Positions 1 through 5,314 of a DNA stretch of 5,314 nt are shown here, in pieces. Origin of the DNA: an uncultured Lysobacteraceae bacterium (GTDB lineage Bacteria > Pseudomonadota > Gammaproteobacteria > Xanthomonadales > Xanthomonadaceae); NCBI GenBank assembly GCA_946886995.1, contig CAMPJU010000112.1, positions 1-5,314 on the forward strand, given 5' to 3'. The translations under genes were made by a program, and so were the position numbers. How positions within the stretch are numbered: position 1 is the stretch's first letter; each line of letters starts with the position of its first letter. The notes beneath the pieces were generated by a model. That model was not told where the DNA came from. It worked only from the letters and a program-made list of their open reading frames with translations, and did not search any database.

Positions 1-475
<475 letters not shown>

Positions 476-510
476 ACCGCCATCATGCTGCCATTGCGAT
501 GCTCTGTCGC

Positions 511-789
511 ATGACCCCGATGCCGGATCTCCTGGGCTGGGCCGCTTCCGCGGTGCTGGTCGCCACGCTCGCCCGCCAGACCTGGCGCCAATGGAAGGAT
601 CCGGACCCGCGCGGGGTCTCGCACTGGCTGTTCGCGGGCCAGATCGCGGCTTCCGCCGGCTTCGTGGCGTACTCGTGGCTGCTCGACAACTGGGTCTTCA
701 TCGTCACCAACTCGGCGGTGCTGGCCACGGCGATCGCGGGCGGCCTGGTGGACCTGCGGGCGCGCAGGAAGGCACGCACCGCGGCGTAA
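511..789 (+). CDS. PQ-loop / SemiSWEET-like small membrane protein
   Basis: This encodes a 92-residue protein with three predicted membrane helices (about 5-22, 38-58 and 60-80) and a basic C-terminal tail (RARRK). The size, the three-helix layout, the polar loop ending in RGVS before helix 2 and the Asn at 67 in helix 3 fit the bacterial PQ-loop family. SemiSWEETs in that family dimerise to make a sugar-conducting unit in the inner membrane. The diagnostic Pro-Gln at the end of helix 1 is replaced by Arg-Gln (R22-Q23), so sugar transport is not assured and the substrate is unknown. The start is uncertain: in-frame ATGs lie at 499, 511 and 520, giving 96, 92 or 89 residues, and none has a recognisable Shine-Dalgarno. 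I chose 511; 520 is nearly as good because helix 1 begins right after it. The gene diverges from the ABC ATPase with a gap of only 23-44 bases. Confidence 0.75.
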   Translation: MTPMPDLLGWAASAVLVATLARQTWRQWKDPDPRGVSHWLFAGQIAASAGFVAYSWLLDNWVFIVTNSAVLATAIAGGLVDLRARRKARTAA

Positions 790-826
790 CGCGCCCTGGC
801 GTACGGTCCTGGCTCCCCCCGACACC

Positions 827-830
827 GGAG
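827..830 (+). promoter_or_regulatory. Ribosome binding site of the 69-residue protein
   Basis: GGAG lies six bases upstream of the ATG at 837. It is the clearest Shine-Dalgarno among the rightward genes here. It fixes the start inside a longer open frame that extends left over the preceding gene. Confidence 0.6.
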
Positions 831-836
831 CATTCC

Positions 837-1046
837 ATGGGTACCAACGACCACGCGCGCAATCGCGTCGCCAGCGACGACACCACGCCCCCGCCCGGCC
901 CGGACCGGATGACGGACGACACGCATGCATTGCGTGCCGGCAAGGACGGCCCCACGCAACGCAAGACCGCGCTGGACAAGGACGCGCCGACCCGCGAGGA
1001 AGGACGCGACGACCGCCGGACCGGCAGCGACAGCAATCGCTCCTGA
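837..1046 (+). CDS. Small, highly charged, probably disordered protein of unknown function
   Basis: This encodes 69 residues beginning MGTNDHARNR and ending SDSNRS. I do not recognise a named family. The protein has no Phe, Tyr, Trp, Cys or Ile and is dominated by Asp, Arg, Thr, Gly and Pro, with alternating acidic and basic residues. It is therefore expected to be soluble and largely unfolded, with no signal peptide or membrane segment. Three things support a real gene: a GGAG Shine-Dalgarno at good spacing, a strong terminator about 50 bases after the stop, and a location between two convincing genes. The same frame stays open back to 591, over the PQ-loop gene, but that part is a shadow. 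It lies 47 bases downstream of the PQ-loop gene and may share its transcript. Small hydrophilic proteins of this kind are often stress-related, but nothing in the sequence shows a role. Confidence 0.65.
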   Translation: MGTNDHARNRVASDDTTPPPGPDRMTDDTHALRAGKDGPTQRKTALDKDAPTREEGRDDRRTGSDSNRS

Positions 1047-1097
1047 TCGGCATCGATCCGTTTAGCCGGAAATCAGCCGCTTCTGTGCGCGGTGAAG

Positions 1098-1123
1098 AAA
1101 AGGGGCCTGCATGGCCCCTTTTT
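1098..1123 (+). terminator. Intrinsic (rho-independent) terminator
   Basis: There is a perfect 10-bp stem, 1098-1107 paired with 1113-1122, with a five-base loop TGCAT. The stem has a GGGGCC core flanked by A's on the left and a run of five T's (1119-1123) on the right. Because the left arm begins with AAAA, it could also work on the opposite strand. It ends the rightward block holding the PQ-loop and 69-residue protein genes and insulates the L,D-transpeptidase gene that starts 71 bases later. Confidence 0.9.
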
Positions 1124-1194
1124 CGTGCCTGTGTTCAACCGGCGGCCAGCAAGGTCAATCAGTGCGTCATGGGCGATGGCATAGCGTCGAACCC

Positions 1195-2034
1195 ATGGAC
1201 ACTCGCACTGAAAACCTCATCCCCGCCCGCACCTTCCCCGCCACCCGTTCGCTTGCGCTCGCGCTGGGCCTCGCCGGCATCACCGCCATCGGCGCCGGCC
1301 TTGCACGCGCCGACGAGAACGTCGCGGAAACGTTCCTGCCGACTACCAGCGACGCGACCGCCACGGTTTCCGTACAGCAGGTCCCGGCAGCGCACGGCCC
1401 GGCCGCCGCCGACGCCGTCGTGCAGGCACCGCCTGCGCCCATGCCGGCACCGGCGCCCGTCGTCGAGCCGGAGGAGCCGGCCCCGGCCCTGCCGACCGCC
1501 GTCGAGGATCCCGCGCCCATCGCGACGCTCGAACCGGGCGAGTTCCTGTGGCATCCGGAAGTGTCCACCAGCGGTCCGGTCGTCGTGATCGTCAGCCTGC
1601 CCGAGCAGCGGGCCCACGTGTACCGCAACGGCCTGCGCATCGGCGTGTCGACCGTCAGCAGCGGCAAGCCCGGACATGACACCCCGACCGGCGTGTTCCC
1701 GATCCTGCAGAAGCGCGTCGAGCATTACTCCAACCTCTACGACAACGCACCGATGCCGTACATGCAGCGCCTGACCTGGGATGGCGTGGCGCTTCACGCG
1801 GGCCGCAATCCGGGCTATCCGGCCTCGCACGGCTGCATCCGCCTGCCGCGCGAGTTCGCGGAGCTGCTGTTCGACGCGACCAGCCACGGCACGACCGTCG
1901 TCGTCGCCGACGAGTCCTCGCACAGTGCGAGCGTCGTCTGGCCGGGCGCGCGCGCGCCGGTCGATCCGTACACCGGCCTGGAGCCGGCCAAGGTGGACGT
2001 CGCCGCGCTCGCCACGATCGGCAGCCACTACTGA
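1195..2034 (+). CDS. Secreted L,D-transpeptidase (YkuD domain)
   Basis: This 279-residue exported enzyme should act on murein in the periplasm. Family members form 3-3 meso-DAP crosslinks, attach lipoprotein or exchange D-amino acids; which applies cannot be read from the sequence. A signal peptide spans residues 1-39, with basic residues, a hydrophobic core at about 20-36 and an Ala-Arg-Ala signal peptidase I site before Asp40. An Ala/Pro-rich linker (about 62-116) leads to the YkuD catalytic domain (about 127-239). The active site is H201 followed by S211-H212-G213-C214, with C214 the nucleophile and R216 just after it. TPTGVF (163-168) is another family hallmark. The open frame extends upstream to an ATG at 1111, but that codon sits in the terminator loop and would add 28 non-signal-like residues, so I use 1195. 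No clear Shine-Dalgarno is visible. A CATAGC hexamer at 1180-1185 could be a weak -10 giving a very short leader. The channel gene follows 18 bases later, suggesting cotranscription. Confidence 0.93.
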   Translation: MDTRTENLIPARTFPATRSLALALGLAGITAIGAGLARADENVAETFLPTTSDATATVSVQQVPAAHGPAAADAVVQAPPAPMPAPAPVVEPEEPAPALPTAVEDPAPIATLEPGEFLWHPEVSTSGPVVVIVSLPEQRAHVYRNGLRIGVSTVSSGKPGHDTPTGVFPILQKRVEHYSNLYDNAPMPYMQRLTWDGVALHAGRNPGYPASHGCIRLPREFAELLFDATSHGTTVVVADESSHSASVVWPGARAPVDPYTGLEPAKVDVAALATIGSHY

Positions 2035-2052
2035 TCCTGCGCTTTCACGCGC

Positions 2053-3045
2053 ATGCCCCGACTCGACATCGACTGGTCGCACGTCATCGCCGTCGCCGTC
2101 CTGCTGGCCCTGACCTGGCTGGCGATCGCCGGCGTCGGCGCAGTGCAGCGCCGCGTGCTGCGGCGCCATCCGGTCGACGTCGAGGACAACCTCGCCGCGC
2201 GGCGGGTGCAGACGCAGGCGCGCGTGCTCGGCCGCCTGGCCCGGTTCACCATCGGCCTGGTCGGCATCTCGCTCGCACTGATGACGTTCCCGGCGGTCCG
2301 CCAGCTGGGGACGACGCTGCTGGCCTCGGCCGGCATCATCGGACTGGTCGCCGGCATCGCCGCCAAGCCGGTGTTCGGCAACCTGATCGCGGGGCTGCAG
2401 ATCGCGCTGAGCCAGCCGATCCGGCTGGACGACGTGGTGATCGTCGAGGACGAATGGGGTCGTGTCGAGGAAATCAGCGCCACGTACGTGGTGGTGCGCG
2501 TGTGGGACGAACGCCGGCTGGTCGTGCCGCTGCAGTGGTTCATCGAGCATCCCTTCCAGAACTGGACGCGCACCACCGCGCAGCTGCTGGGAGACGCGAC
2601 GCTGTGGCTGGACTACAGGACGCCGATGGCCGTCGTGCGCGCGCAGCTGCAGGAGATCTGCGAGGCGGACCCGCGCTGGGACGGGCGAGTCTGCGTGGCG
2701 CAGGTGACCGATACGGACCGGCACGCCATCCAGGTGCGGCTGCTGGTCAGCGCGCGGAATTCAGGCGACCTGTTCGACCTGCGCTGCGCGGTGCGCGAAT
2801 GCATGCTGGCGTACCTGGAACGCGAGCACCCCGCGGCGCTGCCCCGGCTGCGCGCGGACCTGGCACGCGACCCTGCCGCCCACGAAGGCGCCCGCGGCGA
2901 CGACACTGCGGCGCCCCCGCCGGTCGCCACGCCGGCCGATGCCGCGGCCACGTCTTCGCCGGGTGCGGAGGACGTCAATGCCGCGGACCTGGCCGTGATC
3001 GCGCAGCGTCCAGCCGGCAGCGATCCGGGACCACCGCCTGCCTAG
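2053..3045 (+). CDS. MscS-family mechanosensitive ion channel
   Basis: This encodes a 330-residue inner-membrane channel that would open under membrane tension and release solutes on hypo-osmotic shock. Three helices are visible: TM1 at about 10-31, TM2 at about 64-82 and a Gly/Ala-rich pore helix TM3 at about 85-118. TM3 includes SAGIIGLVAGIAAKPVFGN and runs on to LIAGLQIALSQPIRLDD, the family core. The beta domain follows (about 120-173), with the typical GRVEEI and the stretch from RRLVVPLQWF to NWTR, then an alpha/beta cytoplasmic part to about 258. The last 70 or so residues (260-330) are Ala/Pro/Asp-rich and probably disordered, longer than in MscS itself. Three helices put it with small MscS-type channels rather than the large multi-helix ones. 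The start at 2053 is 18 bases after the transpeptidase stop and lacks a strong Shine-Dalgarno. The TAG stop overlaps the stop of the convergent gene. Confidence 0.95.
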   Translation: MPRLDIDWSHVIAVAVLLALTWLAIAGVGAVQRRVLRRHPVDVEDNLAARRVQTQARVLGRLARFTIGLVGISLALMTFPAVRQLGTTLLASAGIIGLVAGIAAKPVFGNLIAGLQIALSQPIRLDDVVIVEDEWGRVEEISATYVVVRVWDERRLVVPLQWFIEHPFQNWTRTTAQLLGDATLWLDYRTPMAVVRAQLQEICEADPRWDGRVCVAQVTDTDRHAIQVRLLVSARNSGDLFDLRCAVRECMLAYLEREHPAALPRLRADLARDPAAHEGARGDDTAAPPPVATPADAAATSSPGAEDVNAADLAVIAQRPAGSDPGPPPA

Positions 3046-3503
3046 CCCGTCGCCGGTACCGGAACGCCCGGGCGGACGACCGGCTGCACCTCGCGGTCGA
3101 AGCACTGGCGCCCTTGGCCGTGCCGCCATTCGTCGCGGACCGGCATCGACACGCCGGGCCCTTCCAGCGCCGTCTCGAAGGTCGCGCACAGCCGGTACTT
3201 CCGGTCGCCCGTGACTTCGTACTGGTAGGGACGCCCCGTACCGGGATCGACCAGCACGTGGCCGGGGGCACGCGCCACCACCGCCAGTTGCCCGGGCAAC
3301 GCGTCGTGCACCTCGGCGTGCGCGTCGATGCGCTGCGCCAGCACCTGCAGGTGCTCCACCCGGATCCGGTCCAGGCGCTCGGCCCGCTGCCGCGACGGCG
3401 GGTCCATCACGAACAGCGCCGCCGCGATCGCACCGGCGACGACGACGAGCGCGGCGACCACCAGCCAGCGCCCCAGGGTGCCGCTGCCGTTCGCCGCACT
3501 CAT
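3042..3503 (-). CDS. Single-pass membrane protein with a pseudopilin-like C-terminal pattern, partner of the DUF5671 gene
   Basis: This encodes 153 residues and is not assigned to a named family with certainty. Residues 1-11 are short and polar, one membrane helix follows (about 12-33), then a charged helix (about 36-66), then a small extracytoplasmic part. That part carries LPGQL (69-73), DPGTGRPYQYE (86-96), KYRLCATF (102-109) and WRHGQGRQCF (126-135). Two cysteines (C106, C134) could form a disulphide. The order LP..L, DP.tG.PY.Y, then a Tyr-containing strand recalls the C-terminal sheet of GspG-type pseudopilins. There is no prepilin leader (no GFTLIE), so it would not be processed like one. 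The start ATG overlaps the upstream stop as ATGA and is preceded by GAGGAG. I recall similar proteins beside DUF5671 genes, which supports a functional pair in the inner membrane. Its stop shares CTAG with the channel gene stop. Confidence 0.8.
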   Translation of the reverse strand: MSAANGSGTLGRWLVVAALVVVAGAIAAALFVMDPPSRQRAERLDRIRVEHLQVLAQRIDAHAEVHDALPGQLAVVARAPGHVLVDPGTGRPYQYEVTGDRKYRLCATFETALEGPGVSMPVRDEWRHGQGRQCFDREVQPVVRPGVPVPATG

Positions 3504-4144
3504 GCCTCGTGCTCCTCGCGGCGCAGGTCCGCCAGGTAGAAGCCGAAGATCGCGCCGGCGATCGCACCGACCACCAGCACCTTCAGCACGAACCGCAGCG
3601 TCAGGTCCCCGCCCAGCAGGCTGTGCACCAGGGCGATCAGGTCGCAGACGAGCACAGTCACGGCAAGGAACAGCGTCAGGTAGGTCAGCCACCTGCGCAC
3701 CGCCGACAGCCGCTTGACCGGATTGCGCGCCAGGTCCCGCGACAGCAGCCGCGCGACGAACAGGTAGATCGGGAACGCGATCACCAGCGACGCCACCGAG
3801 AAGCGCATCGAGTCGTCGCGCATCGACGCGGCGAAGCCCTGGTCCGCCGGATCGGGGATCGCGGCGTTGATCAGGTCGAACAGCAGGCTGCCCAGGTGCC
3901 ACGCGGACAGGTAGAGCGTGGCGAACAGCACCAGGTAGAGGAATGCCTCCCGCGGCGACAGGTACGGGCGCGGCCTTGGCACGGGGACCGGGAACGGGAC
4001 CTCCGCCCATCCGCCGAGGGCGGCGCGCACCTGTTCGGGCGGCCAGCCGGCCTGGGTGAGCGCGGCATCGATCGCGGCGCGGGGCTGGCCCCGTGCGAGC
4101 GCGTCGCGGACGAACTGCTCGAGATCCTGGGTCGGGGCGGCCAT
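3500..4144 (-). CDS. DUF5671 domain membrane protein
   Basis: This encodes a 214-residue inner-membrane protein of unknown function. An N-terminal soluble helical hairpin (about 5-46) has the spacing LEQFVRDALARGQPRAAI, then AALTQAGWPPEQVRAAL. This resembles small UBA-like three-helix modules. A proline-rich linker (50-60) follows, then four membrane helices at about 66-90, 114-134, 151-174 and 181-204. The core has the features I know for DUF5671: YLVLFATLYLSAWHLGSLLF, a PDP after helix 1, RFSVASLVIAFPIYL, RRWLTYLTLFL and LRFVLKVLVVGAIAGAIFGFYL. No catalytic residues are obvious. It ends in a charged tail (DLRREEHEA). The start at 4144 puts the soluble module first, and only a weak GAG-type Shine-Dalgarno is seen. 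It is first in a two-gene operon, overlapping the next gene by ATGA, and is divergent from the histidine kinase gene. Confidence 0.88.
   Translation of the reverse strand: MAAPTQDLEQFVRDALARGQPRAAIDAALTQAGWPPEQVRAALGGWAEVPFPVPVPRPRPYLSPREAFLYLVLFATLYLSAWHLGSLLFDLINAAIPDPADQGFAASMRDDSMRFSVASLVIAFPIYLFVARLLSRDLARNPVKRLSAVRRWLTYLTLFLAVTVLVCDLIALVHSLLGGDLTLRFVLKVLVVGAIAGAIFGFYLADLRREEHEA
3512..3517 (-). promoter_or_regulatory. Ribosome binding site of the DUF5671-partner gene
   Basis: On the minus strand GAGGAG lies eight bases before the ATG at 3503, inside the last codons of the DUF5671 gene. With the ATGA stop/start overlap it fixes the start and indicates translational coupling. Confidence 0.7.
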
Positions 4145-4171
4145 GGCACTCGCTCGTGGGGAACTGGGTCG

Positions 4172-4177
4172 AATCTA
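4172..4177 (-). promoter_or_regulatory. Possible -10 element for the DUF5671 operon
   Basis: Read on the minus strand this is TAGATT preceded by TGA, an extended -10-like sequence about 28 bases upstream of the ATG at 4144. It would give a leader of roughly 20 bases. No good -35 hexamer is found at 17-base spacing, so this is a weak call. Confidence 0.25.
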
Positions 4178-4185
4178 TCAGGGGC

Positions 4186-4238
4186 CAGGGTGCGTTCGTC
4201 GCCCCATCCGCGGTTTCGTCGCATGGGGCACCACCCTG
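4186..4238. repeat. Nested inverted repeat in the divergent promoter region
   Basis: There are two nested pairs of perfect 7-bp arms. The outer pair is CAGGGTG (4186-4192) with CACCCTG (4232-4238). The inner pair is GCCCCAT (4201-4207) with ATGGGGC (4223-4229), leaving a 15-base centre that begins with the palindrome CCGCGG. Both pairs centre on nearly the same point (about 4212-4215). It lies between the start of the DUF5671 operon and the start of the histidine kinase gene, so it could be an operator for one or both. There is no T-run, so it is not an intrinsic terminator. Confidence 0.5.
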
Positions 4239-4252
4239 CCGCGATGGCTGGC

Positions 4253-4258
4253 TATGCT
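4253..4258 (+). promoter_or_regulatory. Possible -10 element for the histidine kinase gene
   Basis: TATGCT in the context TGGCTATGCT matches the -10 consensus at four of six positions. It lies about 33 bases upstream of the GTG start and would give a leader of about 25 bases. No convincing -35 is seen upstream, where the inverted repeat ends. Confidence 0.35.
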
Positions 4259-4290
4259 CCGCCGCAATCGAACCCGCCGGACCAACTGCC

Positions 4291-5314
4291 GTGATCAAGC
4301 GCATCCTCTTCGTGTTCCGCCTCATGCTGGCCTGGGCCGCCGTGTGCTTCTTCTTCGCCGCCCTCTGGTCGGCGATACCGTTCGCCGGTCGCTGGGAACT
4401 GCCCATCGTCATCTTCGTGTTCGGCACCATGGGCCTGGTCATCACGGGGGCGATTTCGCACATCGGCCGGGTGCGGCTGATCGCCGGCAAGGTCGATTCG
4501 TCCACCCTCGCCAACCGGCAGCGCCGCCAGGTCGAGATCCCGTTCGAGGCCGGCGAGGCGTTCGACCTGCTGGACGCCGCGATCCGCGAGTTGCCCGGCG
4601 TCGAGGAGATCGTCAGCGCGCGCGACAGCCTGCAGGTCCGGGCCAAGGTGCGCCGGCCCCAGACCTACGGCGAATACCCGCTCGGCCGCTGGAACCCGCT
4701 GGTGTGGTTCGGCATCCCGCGCAACCAGGTGCTGGCGACGGTCACCCCGGCCGGCGACAGCGGCAGCGTCACCCTGGTGTGCGAGCCGGAGACCGCGTCG
4801 TGGAGCGACCTGTTCCGCGTCGACGAGGGCACCAACTACGAGAACGCAGAAGCGATCACCCGCGCGATCACCCGCCGCATCGCCGACCGTCGCCGCAGCG
4901 AGACCACCGAGGTCGCGCAGACGAAGACCGAGAAGGAGCTGACCGTCGCACGCCTGAGCCTGCTGCATGCGCAGGTCGAGCCGCACTTCCTCTACAACAC
5001 GCTGGCCAGCGCGCAACTGCTGACCCGCAGCGATCCGGAGCGCGCCGAACAGATGCTCGGCCACCTGATCCAGTACCTGCGCAATTCGCTGCCGCGCGAC
5101 AGCGAGGCGCCGTCCACGCTCGGCGCGGAACTCGAACGTGCGCTCGCCTACCTCGAGATCCTGAAGATCCGCATGGGCCAGCGCCTGCAGGTGCAGGTCG
5201 ACGTGCCCGAGTCGCTGCGCCACACGCCGATGCCGTCGATGATGCTGCAGACCCTGGTGGAGAACGCGATCAAGCACGGGCTGGAGCCGCGCACCGCCGG
5301 CGGCACGGTCTGGA
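4291..5314 (+). CDS. LytS/YpdA-type sensor histidine kinase (His_kinase family), 3' end missing
   Basis: The first 341 residues of a two-component sensor kinase, open to the right edge. Two membrane helices (about 5-29 and 37-57) anchor it with only a short periplasmic loop. Residues about 78-200 form a region I do not recognise. A helix (about 205-228) then leads into the PF06580-type phosphoacceptor domain, with LLHAQVEPHFLYNTLA (224-239) containing the likely phosphorylated H232 and the stretch to IQYLRNSLP (260-268). The N-box of the ATPase domain is seen in LQTLVENAIKHGLEP (319-333, N325). The G-box lies beyond the window. Such kinases pair with LytTR-type response regulators, usually encoded next door, so one is expected to the right. 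The GTG at 4291 is chosen because it gives a complete first helix (MIKRILFVFRLML) and no ATG lies upstream in frame for at least 80 bases. An ATG at 4324 would clip that helix. The kinase call is firm; its signal is unknown. Confidence 0.93.
   Translation, partial: MIKRILFVFRLMLAWAAVCFFFAALWSAIPFAGRWELPIVIFVFGTMGLVITGAISHIGRVRLIAGKVDSSTLANRQRRQVEIPFEAGEAFDLLDAAIRELPGVEEIVSARDSLQVRAKVRRPQTYGEYPLGRWNPLVWFGIPRNQVLATVTPAGDSGSVTLVCEPETASWSDLFRVDEGTNYENAEAITRAITRRIADRRRSETTEVAQTKTEKELTVARLSLLHAQVEPHFLYNTLASAQLLTRSDPERAEQMLGHLIQYLRNSLPRDSEAPSTLGAELERALAYLEILKIRMGQRLQVQVDVPESLRHTPMPSMMLQTLVENAIKHGLEPRTAGGTVW

Noticed and set aside
1111..1194. Upstream ATG extension of the L,D-transpeptidase gene
   Set aside because: The ATG sits in the loop of an intrinsic terminator, and the added 28 residues would bury the signal peptide; starting at 1195 gives a normal one.
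1940..1960. Run of alternating CG in the transpeptidase gene
   Set aside because: It lies within coding sequence and is explained by Ala/Arg codons in GC-rich DNA.
1159..2724. 521-codon open frame on the minus strand, antisense to the transpeptidase and channel genes
   Set aside because: It is Arg/His/Asp-rich low-complexity translation, typical of a shadow frame in GC-rich DNA, and it opposes two genes with clear domain motifs.
3053..3062. Perfect palindrome CCGGTACCGG just past the channel gene stop
   Set aside because: It is ten bases with no loop and no T-run, and lies within the coding region of the minus-strand gene; it is not a terminator and is easily expected by chance at this GC content.
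2454..3539. 361-codon + strand open frame overlapping the channel gene and the minus-strand gene
   Set aside because: It is out of frame with the MscS motifs and gives only Arg/Ala/Gly-rich sequence with no domain.
4252..5277. 341-codon minus-strand open frame opposite the histidine kinase
   Set aside because: It has no recognisable domain and a skewed composition, while the + strand carries the full set of kinase motifs.

Overview
The window is very GC-rich (about 70 percent by eye) and densely coded, and everything in it looks chromosomal. The protein set fits a high-GC gammaproteobacterium of the Xanthomonadaceae/Lysobacteraceae type (Lysobacter- or Luteimonas-like). It includes a YadG-type ABC ATPase, a PQ-loop membrane protein, an alanine/proline-rich L,D-transpeptidase, a DUF5671 protein with a small partner, and a LytS-type kinase. 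That placement rests on recognising the protein types, not on a search. I see no insertion sequence, CRISPR array, tRNA, rRNA, phage gene or attachment site.

Left part (1-1123). A partial ABC-2 type ATPase gene runs leftward off the window edge. A small PQ-loop/SemiSWEET-like membrane protein gene diverges from it after a gap of only a few tens of bases. A 69-residue, very hydrophilic protein with a good ribosome binding site follows. This rightward block ends at a strong intrinsic terminator at 1098-1123.

Middle part (1195-3045). A secreted L,D-transpeptidase (YkuD fold) and an MscS-family mechanosensitive channel lie on the + strand only 18 bases apart. They are probably cotranscribed and both serve the cell envelope: one remodels murein, the other releases osmotic pressure. 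On the opposite strand a two-gene operon (DUF5671 membrane protein, then a single-pass protein with a pseudopilin-like tail pattern) runs leftward and ends tail-to-tail with the channel gene. The two stop codons share the four bases CTAG at 3042-3045. The two operon genes overlap by ATGA.

Right part (4145-5314). A 146-base divergent intergenic region carries a nested inverted repeat and separates the DUF5671 operon from a LytS/YpdA-type sensor histidine kinase, which is cut off by the window end. The kinase has an unrecognised domain of about 120 residues between its membrane segments and the phosphoacceptor domain.

No clearly new multi-gene system is visible. The best leads are the kinase's unassigned middle domain, the DUF5671/small-protein pair and the nested inverted repeat in front of both.
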